Assembly (NCBI RefSeq): GCF_023856365.1
Contig: NC_064543.1
Location: 9,202,452 to 9,266,451 of the forward strand
Origin: Brienomyrus brachyistius
Taxonomy: Eukaryota > Chordata > Actinopteri > Osteoglossiformes > Mormyridae
Direction of reading: 5' to 3'
DNA: 64,000 nt
Shown here: positions 52,063 to 61,247 of the stretch, in pieces
Layout: every line of letters begins with the position of its first letter
Numbering within the stretch: the first letter of the stretch is position 1
Notes under the pieces: model-generated
What the model saw: only the letters and a program-made list of their open reading frames with translations
Database searches by the model: none
What the model was told of the DNA's origin: nothing
Program-made: the position numbers and the translations under genes

Positions 52063-53635
52063 ACAATACACAGAAACGCACGTGTTTATCCTTGAAAGAA
52101 ATCCCTCATAAAGAACTACAATAGATCTTAGAATCTTCAATAGACCTTCTGCCCCTCTGCAGCCTTGTCAGGTTTTCTGCATCACACATGCTCTTCTTCC
52201 TCATGCTCTTTGACAGCATACTGTCACCTTTTTTCACAAAGAACTTAACACCAACTTACCATGACGGTCTTGTTTGCCGTGTTCCCTGGTAAGTTCCAGA
52301 GCTTTATCTCTTTGCCACAGTTAAGAATGCCGGCTTTGCCCATCCAGACCAAACCCTTAAAGGCCCTTGCAGCGTGGCAATCATGAAAGGTTACACAGCG
52401 ACACCTGGAAGAGCTCTGATTGGGGTCGTCCATGAACTTGTCATTCTTGCTCACATTTCTCTGTAATCTTCTCTCTTGTGGGTTCTGGTTCTGTCCCACT
52501 GAGACATTTGCCTTTTTCACTTCTCTGTGGGATTTCTTATAAGCAGCTGAGTGTCTGCCACCACTAGGCAGACCTAACATGAACTTTATCTTCACAAGGA
52601 GCCCAGCATGATCCCTGCGACCGTGAAGGTTGTCATTGACGACGGTGTCGTCTCCTGTCAGTGTGGCCTTCGATTTTCCCCTGCGGCTGATGTCTGGCTG
52701 GTATAACTGCTTTTCCTGCTCTGTGCGGGGTATGATAGCTGCAGCATTTCCCCATGCCAGCCATGCTCCCCCCGCCAATGACAGCCAATCTCACAACCCC
52801 CCTTTTAATGACGGGCCTAAAGTGCACAGGCTGTTTCGGTGCAGCCTGTGTGATTGGCAGGGACTATGCCAGGAGATGGTCAGGCCTCGATCTGCCTGAG
52901 CTGAACCCCTCAGCTCAACTCAGCCATGAGAGCTATTTATAGACGGCGTACCCGCGGCGTAAAACCAGAAATAATCTGGATACACAGCCTGGAGATGCCG
53001 TCCGCTCTAACACAACGCCTCGCATGCATATTAAGCTTGCATACGTGGGTTTGTGAGTAATCCAGTGGCAGGCGTGGTCTCTGTCCTGCTTGATCAGCTG
53101 TGTCACTGGCGTTTCCTGTTTCATGTGAGTAACTGTCCGTCCTCCTGTCCTTTGGGAAGCATGCAGGATCTGCCGCATGCCGATCGCGTTGCATCTTGAG
53201 TAAGGGGGCAGACTGTGCAGCCACCACCGCTCCAAGAGGATGCGACTGCTTGCAGCTCCGTCTCCCTGGAGCTGCATTGCAGAAGTGATGCGGGAGGGAG
53301 TGTGTTTCGGGCAGCGTGAGACTATTAGGGCTAGAGGAGCACCAGGGTACCGACTTGTAAGGGAGACCTTTCGCTGTCGTGACATTCGCAGCACCCCAGT
53401 GGGTGTCTGAGGACGTCCTCTGGATCGCTGCTGATCCCTTTCCCTGCGGGAATACACTGCGGATTTGTGTGTGGCTTGTGTAGTGGATGCGGTCCGATGC
53501 ACCGTGACCCCATCAGCTGAAGAAAACCCAACGTTCAGAGATGTAAATGTGTAAATGCTTCTCTTCTGTGACGATGTGTTTTATTCCCCTGCTGCTTGCA
53601 TGACGTCTCATAAGACCCATCCTCTCGTTTCGCAG

Positions 53636-53692
53636 AGTGCAGCGATGGAGGAGACGGTAATATGGGAGCAGCACACAGTGACGCTTCAAAGG
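53636..53692 (+). CDS. tjp1: tjp1 coding exon 2 (residues 10-28, start of PDZ1)
   Basis: This 57-nt exon lies between an acceptor (tttcgcag) and a consensus donor (gtaagt). It is phase 0 at both ends and encodes SAAMEETVIWEQHTVTLQR. Human ZO-1 has the near-identical segment ending in TVTLHR at the same exon boundary. The stretch WEQHTVTL is the first beta strand of PDZ1. The internal Met at residue 13 could serve as an alternative start for transcripts from another promoter, because any 5' exon can be joined here without a frame constraint. The upstream intron is about 19.7 kb and the downstream one 2.0 kb. Confidence 0.95.
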
Positions 53693-55704
53693 GTAAGTGT
53701 GCCCCTCTTTTGCTCTCCACCTCCTTCCGTTCGTTCATCCCTCCTTCCCTCCCTCTGTCGCTTGTGCCTCAGAGTGGCAGCTGCAGGATGTGTGCTCGTG
53801 AGCCGCACAATAGCGATGAGAAGCAGATGTCAGGAAGCCATAGGGAGGAAGGGAGATCGAAGCTCTGTCGTCGTGCTCCGGCTGAGTGGCACAGCTCTGC
53901 CCTGGGCCTGTGCAAAGGGCTGTTCTGGCACCCGCAGGACGTGGGGGGTGGGCTGGGCGAGAACACTCTCTGGGTCACAGTTGAGATTATACTGTGATGT
54001 GTTTTTCCAACCTTTTTTGTTTTTTTTTTTTTTTCCCCCCCAAAATTGACTGATGGGACTGAAAGGCTGAGTGAACCTGGTTATGATGGGGGTGCAGTTG
54101 ATTCTAAGGCAATTTCAGCATTTTATTTATGTGTTTTATTCACAATTATCAGTGTAACAAGCCTGTCCATTGTTAGTGGGGAGAAGTGGACCTGTGAGTG
54201 AGGAATCGTGTTTCTTCCTCCCTTGCATTTTTCACAGCGCGCTGGTCCTGCCCTCTCAGTGCTAGAGTATCCGGGTGAGGGAAATGACCCATTGCCAAGA
54301 ATTGTCTGCCTGTTTGATATCCCACAATGCTGTGTGTTTGACAGTAACTGAATGGAACTGTTGAATAAATACAGTTGCCCTCAGTTACTGGCATCGGTAG
54401 GAACTGTGTTCCGCTTCCTTACGTCTTTATCCTAGAAATAAAGCCTTGATTACAGCCAAAAGGAGCCCCTCATACCAAACCTGGCAAAGGCATCTGGAAT
54501 TACTGGTTTACCTGGAGGGTTTCTAGGAAAAACAGGCCTGGCCTATTTTGCTTGTGTTTATATGCTATATGTGTATCTGCAAAGGAATACTTCTCACTTG
54601 ACTTGGTTGCTTGGTGACAGTCGACATCAGTCTGCTCATGCTATTGCTAATCTAATCGGCACGGCTTCAGGTGCGAAGATCCGGCCTTGTTTGTTTGGTA
54701 GAGCGGCCCATCCCATGATGCACGGCGCTGTGATCGATCGGCGGATTGGTTTCTCCTCTTTCTGAAGCAGCATGACTGCAGTACAAACACGATCTCACCC
54801 GCCCTTATTTCCTGCTTGGTTAACTACTGATCTATTAAAAATCGTGGAAGCTCGTGTGAGCACTCCATGTCCCATGCAGCCCTGGGGGTTGGGGGCAGCG
54901 TAGAGACACTGGCACGTGATGGCAGCAGCTCCGAGAGCGTGTCCATTGCTCTGAAGTCAGCTTCTGCCCAGCTGCTGCTTGAGAGCGGCCTGCGTGTCAG
55001 GGGAGTGCACTGCTTACCCCAGGGCCTGAGGGACTGCGTCATTTGCTTCTGCATTTTCTGCACTGTAGCAGACCTGCAGTGTCATGCATATAGTTACAAT
55101 TGGCCTGACACATGCACGTGCATGCAAACATGCAGTCACTCCCCTCCACATCAACGTAAGGGTGCAGAGGATCTTAGGGGTTTCTGTTAACAAAAAACAT
55201 GTTCTCCTGAAATTCAGAGATACTAAACGTTGACGGGTGGTGTTTGCATTTAAGAAAAAAAGAAAACAAAAGCTCTGGTTCCTTCAGTGGCAGAATCAAA
55301 AGGCATGTTACTGTGCCTCAGGTATAACTTGAGTGGAAGGTGTTTCTTAAAGGTGTTTATTAAATGTTCACTTATTTTGAGAGTTTGTTCTGCTGGGCTG
55401 TGAAGTGCTGCTAGTAATCACTAGAGTGGTTCTATGTAACTGATCTTTCATATAGCTAAGAAGCTGCAAAACGAATAATGTATGTGCTGTCCTGCTATGC
55501 TTAATCTGCAAATCCTGCCCTGATTTAATGTGGCGCAGCAGTCATACCGCCAGGTGCACTCAGTGAGGCTCAGGGAGACGGACCTCCTGACAGCCCTCAG
55601 TGCTGCAGTGCTCTGCCTGATAGCTCATGTTTTTCTTGATTTGGGATCTTTATGTCAGAGCGGCACCGAGCAGCTGCTCACCTCTGTCTCCTGTGTCCCC
55701 TCAG
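53693..55704 (+). other. tjp1: tjp1 intron 2 (2.0 kb)
   Basis: Non-coding; poly-T at 54018-54034. The pyrimidine tract before exon 3 is ctcacctctgtctcctgtgt followed by cccctcag. Confidence 0.9.
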
Positions 55705-55829
55705 GCCCCGGGCTTCGGATTTGGTATCGCCATTTCCGGGGGTCGGGACAACCCTCACTTTCAGAGTGGAGAGACCTCCATCGTCATCTCCGACGTGCTT
55801 AAAGGGGGCCCAGCCGAGGGCCTCTTGCA
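55705..55829 (+). CDS. tjp1: tjp1 coding exon 3 (residues 29-69, core of PDZ1)
   Basis: The acceptor is cctcag and the donor gtaagt. The exon is 125 nt, phase 0 in and phase 2 out, with codon 70 (Gln) split as CA/G. It encodes the PDZ1 carboxylate-binding loop GFGF (residues 31-34), then [12 protein letters not shown] and [17 protein letters not shown]. This is almost identical to mammalian ZO-1, where the pocket binds the C-terminal valine of claudins. The invariant GG pair and the buried hydrophobics are all present, so the domain should fold and bind normally. The GGPA(E/D)G turn is typical of all ZO PDZ1 domains. Confidence 0.97.
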
Positions 55830-56279
55830 GTAAGTCTTCGCCTGATTTTATTTTTTATTTTTTTCTTTGTTTGTTTATATGGATGTTTGTGTTCCGCATT
55901 ACGGTGTGCTGGCATGCAGTAATTAGCAGAGATAATCACCTCCTATCGTAAATGCCCTGTGTGAGCAGCCAGGGGAAGTGAAGAAGCTGTACTTCAGTGT
56001 GTTTTTTGAGACGAGGAAAGAATGGAGCTCTGTCCTCTACCGGTCCATTACCCTTCCTGCTTGGCCTCTTAAGACACGCTAGCGCCGTTCAGAGTGACAA
56101 TGCCGCATTGTTTAACACTCTGGTAAAGTCTTTACCTGGATGAAATCGGGAAATGGGATCAGACTTGTGTATGGGAGGGGGGAGGGGGTGCCGTCTTTCC
56201 GGACATTTGGGGGGGAAAATCCTCACTTGAATGTTGACTCCAGGATCCCCAAGGCACATGCGGGCTTTCAATGGGAAAG

Positions 56280-56572
56280 TGTGTGTGTGCGCGTGCACAT
56301 GTGTTTTTGTAATTATTACATTGTGGGGACCTGATTTCCCCACAATATGATTAAAAACCTGTAACTTTTTACATTGTATCGGTCCCCACAAGGATAACCT
56401 CAATATTATTAAAAAAAATCTGTGACTACAATCAGAACTATAAGTCTTGTAGTTTGTTTGGTTACTTATGGTTAAGGTTAGGGCTGGGTGGGGGTTAGGG
56501 TTGTCATTGTTGGGATTAGGGTTACGTCCATAGAAATGAATGGAGAGTCCCCACAAACATATGAATATGTGG
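56280..56572 (+). repeat. TGGGGAC repeat family, fullest copy (tjp1 intron 3)
   Basis: The order is acattgtggggacctgattt, tccccacaatatgattaaaa, tcggtccccacaaggataac, aatctgtgactacaatcag, ggttaaggttagggctgggt, and gaatggagagtccccacaaa. Paired ttgtggggacc and ggtccccacaa motifs could fold into stems. No coding potential. Confidence 0.8.
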
Positions 56573-56654
56573 ACTGTGCGTGCATGTGTGTACCCCACCT
56601 CAGACTCTGCCCTCTGGTGGTCAAGCTGCCTAACAATGCTCCTCCTCCCCACAG

Positions 56655-56757
56655 GGAGAATGACAGAGTCGTGATGGTCAATGCTGTCTCCATGGACAAT
56701 GTGGATCATGCTTATGCTGTGCAACAGCTGCGAAAGAGTGGAAAGAGTGCCAAAATT
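56655..56757 (+). CDS. tjp1: tjp1 coding exon 4 (residues 70-104, rest of PDZ1)
   Basis: The acceptor is ccccacag and the donor gtgagt. The exon is 103 nt: the first G completes Gln70, then 34 codons end in phase 0. It encodes [18 protein letters not shown] and [16 protein letters not shown], the second half of PDZ1 including helix B, which lines the ligand groove. Compared with human ZO-1 the changes are conservative (for example VVMVNAV for VAMVNGV). The 824-bp intron before it holds one copy of the TGGGGAC repeat, and the intron after it is only 288 bp. Confidence 0.97.
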
Positions 56758-57045
56758 GTGAGTATGACATGCTGTGCATGGGCTGCATGACCCGGGCCCG
56801 GTGATCGGCACGGAGGCTCCATTCTGTGCCAGTTAGTCAGGATGTACTGGGGTGTCTGGGCATCCCTGTCTCTGGAGGTGTCCTCTGCATGACCGTCGGG
56901 GTTGCTGCCTGTGTCCGTGCTGCCAGAACTTAGATGGAACCCAACTCTTCAAATCGCAAACACATACCGATGCTGTCCGTGTGTCAGCCGGCGTGTGTGA
57001 CGCTGGCGGTGAAATTCACTGCACTCTCCTGTCCCTAACGTGCAG

Positions 57046-57379
57046 ACGATCAGGCGCAAGCGGAAGGTGCAGATCCCGGTGGCGCGGCACGGGGAGAGGG
57101 AGACCATGTCCGAGCAGGAGGATGACGAGGATAGCTGCGAGGATGAGATGTACGAGAGACGTGCGGATTCCGGCGCCTACGCTGGGGCGGCTGCAGGGGC
57201 GACGGCGGCAACGGTGGGGACCACTGGCAGCCGGCGGAGCGAGCGCAGCATCAGCCGGCGGGACCGGAGTGCATCGCGAGAGAGGAGCCTCTCGCCGCGC
57301 TCAGACCGCCGCTCCCAGTCTTCAAACCAGGCTGTGCGTCCCGCCAGGGTGACCCTTGTCAAGTCCCGTAAGAATGAAG
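57046..57379 (+). CDS. tjp1: tjp1 coding exon 5 (residues 105-215, PDZ1-PDZ2 linker)
   Basis: This is the longest exon here (334 nt; acceptor gtgcag, donor gtgggt; phase 0 in, phase 1 out, with codon 216 split). It begins TIRRKRKVQIPV, the final PDZ1 strand. An acidic patch follows (EQEDDEDSCEDE), then an Ala/Gly/Thr-rich run (about residues 147-162). Next comes the conserved Ser/Arg segment RDRSASRERSLSPRSDRRS, and finally VTLVKSRKNE, the first strand of PDZ2. The Ser/Arg block is nearly identical to human and has many potential phosphorylation sites. The Ala/Gly-rich run has no obvious counterpart in human ZO-1 and is probably a lineage-specific, GC-rich expansion of a disordered linker. 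Confidence 0.96.
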
Positions 57380-57619
57380 GTGGGTACTGCCACAGCTGGC
57401 CGCACTCAACGGGACAGGATCCCCAAATGCGGAACTCGTATGTTTCTGGCCTGTTCGTATGCTTTGGTGTCTGGTGTGTAAATAAATGAAACCGATAATT
57501 CTGCAGTGGAATTACAGGCCTTCAGCTTCAGGGGTGTGAATTAGCAGTGGAAACGCCATTGGGAATGTATGTTTGTGCACAAGTGTGAGTTTATATGTGT
57601 GCATGTGTGTGGGGGGTTA

Positions 57620-57857
57620 TGTATGTATTACATTGTACATGTGATGGTAACCTATTCTGACCTTGTGGGGGGACCACTTTTTGTGTCTCAATTTTTAAAT
57701 AATTAAAAAAAAAATCTATCACTCCAATCAAAAATCTAAAAATGTTAAAGGTTACTTATGGTTAAGGTTAGGGCTGGGTAGGGGTTAAGAGTGTCATAGT
57801 AGAGATTAGGATTTAACCCACAGAAATGAATGGAGAGTCCCCACAAAGACATACATT

Positions 57858-57860
<3 letters not shown>
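57620..57860 (+). repeat. TGGGGAC repeat family copy (tjp1 intron 5)
   Basis: It shares ggttacttatggttaaggtt, agggctgggtaggggtta and aatgaatggagagtcccca with the copy 1.3 kb upstream, in the same orientation. The (GT)n array begins directly at its 3' end. Confidence 0.8.

Positions 57861-57913
<53 letters not shown>
57861..57913 (+). repeat. (GT)n microsatellite
   Basis: A pure (GT) array of about 53 bases joined to the 3' end of a TGGGGAC repeat copy. Confidence 0.95.
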
Positions 57914-57915
<2 letters not shown>

Positions 57916-58396
57916 TGGGTGGTTGGTGTACCCCGGGGAAGAGGCCAGGAGCTGCTGTGCTGAGAGCTGAGCAGGCTGGTCCCTGGAGAATCAGCGAGAC
58001 ACACGCCTCTGTTCCTCGCTGAAGCCATTCCCTCCACCAGGCCCAGACATTCACATCCTGTCAGAGCACATGGAGCTCGAAATGTGTGACAGACGCTGGC
58101 TGCTTCTAAGTTTGTGTCATTCCCAAGAGTTGGAGCACCACTGAATGGTCTTTTGCCACAAGGCGGGTTCTGGAAGCCTCCATTTGCTTCTCCAGGGGGA
58201 GAGGTTCTGTGAATTTGTGGTCTGGTTGGCAGCCCACAGACCCCCACGTGATGTAGCTCCTTTGTGGAAATGGAAAAGGCTGTTCCGGTGCCATGGGGCT
58301 GCAGGGGGAGTCTGAGCCGCTTTAAACAGGACTTTTTCTCTCACACTCCTGAACATCTTGACGAGTCTTTGGGGGGTTTTTACATAAAGTCCACTT

Positions 58397-59270
58397 TGGG
58401 CGCTTTTCCACCACACCAGGTACTGAACTTTTGGTACTTCAAGAAAGTACCGAAAGTACAGTACTTCAAGGTGTTTCTGCCGAATGACATCACAACGCGA
58501 GGCTGGGTGTTTTGTACTGAATTTGAAAAATGGCTGTAGTATATTATAGGGCTTGGTGATGTGCAATATTAGTACAAACATCGTATGTTATGCACATACA
58601 ATTCTTACATCCCTAGTCAGTTGTATTAAAATAAGGCCTTTCCTTACTTTCAAGTCTGTCTGGACATTATAGGGCAAGGGGGTTAAAGTCTTGCTAAAAT
58701 ATTTTTATTCTGTCATATGAAAGAAAAAAACTTGGCAAGCTGTTCAGGTTCAGTTATTATTCCTTTTATAGATTCTTATATGTTGAAAGATCAGTTTAGA
58801 GTTGACAGCGCTGTGTGCTTTCTCCGAGACAATCAAGATCATTTTCATCCTTGTCGTTTAAATCACTTGAAGACGGGTTTGTGAAAAATTTATGAGCTCC
58901 TTTTTTGTTTTATCTATACCTCAATATTTATTACAACTAAATTACATCGGTATATTCATACCAAAGTCACATCACCAGGACCACCCGCTATATGCCTGGG
59001 ATATTCCATGAAAAACTTTATAGTTTCATGGCGTCCAGATCTTTTTGTTTATATGTTTTTTTTCGACCAGACCATTTTTTGACCATTTTTTTTTTACTTT
59101 ATTATTTTTATTATTATTTTCTGAGTTCACAACTGTTCAAGGCGGCATTTGTGTTTGTATGTCTCAGCGAAGTACCAAAGTAGTACCCCAGCTGGTTTGG
59201 CACTTTCAGTACTGGTTCTTTTGGTACTGGTACTCTACCAGAAGTCAGTGGAAAAGGGGAAAAGTGCCCA
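58397..59270. mobile_element. hAT-like non-autonomous element, about 870 bp
   Basis: The left end tgggcgcttttccaccaca and the right end, reverse-complemented as tgggcacttttcccctttt, form diverged inverted repeats. Just inside, both ends carry clusters of ggtact/agtacc (for example 58420-58465 and 59170-59235), as in the fish element whose ends read gcttttccactg. The interior is AT-rich with no transposase frame. It lies in tjp1 intron 5. No clear target-site duplication is visible. Confidence 0.6.
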
Positions 59271-59390
59271 CTGGCTCCGACGTTTAGCCGCTTCCTACTT
59301 CTTGTTAGTGTGACCAGGGTTCTGTACACACTGGGGTCACAGGCCTCCCCATTTGGGGGCGCTTTGATAATGGAATATGCATTTCTGTCA

Positions 59391-59405
59391 CCCCCCCCCC
59401 CCCCC
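59391..59405 (+). other. tjp1: Poly-C pyrimidine tract of tjp1 exon 6
   Basis: Fifteen cytosines end nine bases before exon 6 and take the place of the usual T-rich tract. C-only tracts bind U2AF poorly but bind PCBP proteins, so splicing may lean on the latter or on exonic enhancers. Confidence 0.7.
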
Positions 59406-59414
59406 AAACGACAG

Positions 59415-59518
59415 AATATGGTTTACGCCTGGCCAGTCACATCTTCGTGAAGGACATCTCTCCTGAGAGCCTGGCAGCGCGGGACGGCAACATCCAGGAG
59501 GGTGACGTGGTGCTGAAG
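59415..59518 (+). CDS. tjp1: tjp1 coding exon 6 (residues 216-250, PDZ2 first half)
   Basis: The acceptor is cgacag and the donor gtgagg. The exon is 104 nt: two bases complete Glu216, then 34 codons end in phase 0. It encodes YGLRLASHIFVKDIS, then AARDGNIQEGDVVLK. YGLRL is the PDZ2 ligand-binding loop, and the DGN(I/L)xEGD turn is shared by ZO proteins. PDZ2 of ZO-1 forms domain-swapped dimers with ZO-1, ZO-2 and ZO-3. The upstream splice signal is unusual: a run of 15 cytosines at 59391-59405 serves as the main pyrimidine tract. Confidence 0.97.
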
Positions 59519-60139
59519 GTGAGGGAGGTCCGTCCGGTAACACTGACCCAGGACCATGCCTGTCAGCAATCCCCCTACGTGGCCTGACTCCTTGGTGCTG
59601 GGAGGAACTATCCATGGAAATAGGAATATTAACTTCACACGCAATTAGTTTTGCACAGAGCTGCTTCAATAAGGAATTCTCATGAGTGTGAATAAAGGCA
59701 GTGTTCTGTTGTATCACCATTACTTGTAGCCATCAGTAAATGGACGGCTGCACTGCAGGAGCGATTCAGACTGCCTGCATACATTCTTAACTCCATGCTG
59801 ACTTTGTATGCTGCCTGTGATGCATCTGCTTGCTTGGTTTCCCCTCTGAGGAGGATATTCATCTTTATTTATATGTTGACGCACCCTCAACACTGGTCGA
59901 GGCGGCCAGTCCATCTAGTGTGTGAATCTTTAGTTGGGCTGAGGGTCGGCGCAAGGCCGGCTTCTGTGACGCACTGACCTGGGACCGTGGCACATTCTAC
60001 TGACGCTTCCTCTCTAATGTAGCAAAAAAAAAAAAACCGCAACTTTATCCTAAAAAAAGGTTCTGCAGAATCCTTTTTATTTTCTGTGGTTTTCTTTTTG
60101 TATTCTGTGGTGTTGATCCTCATTCCTTTTCTCTCCTAG

Positions 60140-60308
60140 ATTAACGGAACAGTGACCGAAAACCTGTCCCTCATAGATGCTAAGAAGCTTATCGAGAGGT
60201 CAAAGGGCAAGCTGAAAATGGTGGTGCAGCGGGATGAGAGGGCAACTCTGCTTAACATCCCTGCTGTAGACGACAGCATTCCATCTGCCAATGCGTCTGA
60301 CAGAGACG
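60140..60308 (+). CDS. tjp1: tjp1 coding exon 7 (residues 251-306, PDZ2 second half)
   Basis: The acceptor is tcctag, the less common TAG form, with a T-rich tract upstream. The donor is gtgtgg, a weak match. The exon is 169 nt, phase 0 in and phase 1 out. It encodes [38 protein letters not shown], and then the start of the PDZ2-PDZ3 linker ([18 protein letters not shown]). INGTVTEN and the following helix complete PDZ2. The match to human ZO-1 is close throughout, with small changes in the linker. Codon 307 (Asp) is split G/AT across the next intron. Confidence 0.96.
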
Positions 60309-60724
60309 GTGTGGATCTTCTCTGGGGGTTACGGGGAAGGGGCAGCCTCTGTGTACTGGGACTGATGGGGAGTGGAAAGGAAATTCTTTGTAATGGGAGG
60401 GTTTAGCAGCTACATGCCTGTGTTTGTTCTGAACCTGCTTCTGTTTGTGGAACTTGTGACCGTGTCAGTCTCAGTGCTCCACATGTGATGTTTGTTCTGT
60501 GCTGTATGGCTTCCTTTTGGGAAGTTTTTATCTGGTCCTACATGAAGGAAGTAATCGGAAAGCAACCTGTTAGGCGTGTGAGAAAATAGTGAAGATGATG
60601 GCAGAAATGAACTCGGAAAAAATGGAATGAGCTTTTATATGAATCCCTTCCTGTTCCTCCTCGTGTCTCTGGTGTGTGCTTGCCCCTGAGACGCCTCATT
60701 AACAGGCCCTCTTTACCCTGACAG

Positions 60725-60863
60725 ATATCTCAGAAATTCATTCCCTGACATCAGACCATTCCAACCACGATCGAAACCGCAGCGCTCGCTCGCGCTCCCC
60801 CGACCGGCGCTCTGAGCCCTCCGAGTTGTCCAGACACTCCCCTCAGCTGGTCAGCAACGGCAG
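60725..60863 (+). CDS. tjp1: tjp1 coding exon 8 (residues 307-352, basic Ser-rich linker)
   Basis: The acceptor is ctgacag and the donor gtaagg. The exon is 139 nt, phase 1 in and phase 2 out. It encodes DISEIHSLTSDHSNHDRN, then RSARSRSPDRRSEPSELS and RHSPQLVSNG, leaving AG of a Ser codon (353). It matches the human linker that reads DISEIQS and later SRSRSPDQRSEPSDHSRHSP. This is a disordered, phosphorylatable linker leading to PDZ3, with no catalytic residues. The following mammalian exon begins LRSRDEE after this Ser. I found no such exon before base 64000, so it must lie downstream. Confidence 0.95.
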
Positions 60864-61226
60864 GTAAGGGACCCCAGCGACCCCGAAGTGTTCCTGAAGG
60901 CACTCTGCATAGCTGCCACCTCATCATAAATCGGCACACGCCACTGCCAGCTGGAAATTAAAAAGCAGAGTAATGAAACTGGAGGCTGGGTCTAGGTAAC
61001 TAGATAAAATCAATTATGTAGCGCAGCCTTCCGGCTCCGCCCCCCCAGATGGCATTAGGGTGGTAGCATACGTGGCATGCATGAACACAGACACACACAC
61101 ACGCCAGATCCTCATATTCGGTGAGAATGGCATGACGAGTAAATTCAATAGCTAACGGTAGCTACATTCTTTCTACTGTTTTTAATTTGCTGCTTTCCCC
61201 TGCATTTTTGTCAATTGGAATTCTAG

Positions 61227-61247
61227 CTCCCTGCGTTGGAGATTAAA
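61227..61247 (+). CDS. tjp1: Candidate 21-nt tjp1 microexon in intron 8
   Basis: A 21-nt segment is flanked by a good acceptor (ggaattctag) and a perfect donor (gtaagt). It enters and leaves in phase 2, exactly what follows exon 8, so its inclusion keeps the frame. Joined to exon 8 it would add seven residues reading about SLRWRLK after Ser353. Upstream lies a pyrimidine-rich stretch with three TGC triplets (61188-61205), the kind of element known to recruit the neural microexon factor SRRM4. The peptide resembles the SLRSRD that mammals have at the next exon start, so it could also be a decayed duplicate. No transcript evidence is available. Confidence 0.4.

Larger units (their letters stand above)
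33930..53635 (+). other. tjp1: tjp1 intron 1 (19.7 kb)
   Basis: No secure coding exon was found between exons 1 and 2. The intron holds a V-SINE-like core, a tRNA-like element, a hAT-like relic, a reverse SINE fragment, a decayed teleost transposon, four (TG)n tracts, a poly-G run and a reverse TGGGGAC repeat. A CpG-rich patch near 48240-48430 is the only part that looks promoter- or exon-like. Open frames of 177-196 codons on the minus strand (49570-50160, 52245-52778, 52933-53502) match nothing I recognise. Confidence 0.7.
57380..59414 (+). other. tjp1: tjp1 intron 5 (2.0 kb)
   Basis: Holds a TGGGGAC repeat, a 53-base (GT)n array, a hAT-like element and the 15-base poly-C tract before exon 6. 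No exon was found. Confidence 0.9.

Noticed and set aside
52245..53502. Two neighbouring minus-strand frames of 177 and 189 codons (52245-52778 and 52933-53502) in tjp1 intron 1
   Set aside because: The lengths are within chance for this base composition, and neither has a recognisable family, signal peptide or domain. A protein search could overturn this for the 177-codon frame, which has the more protein-like composition.
57806..58054. Poly-His/Thr open frames on the minus strand, also at 46899-47165
   Set aside because: They are translations of (CA)n microsatellites.
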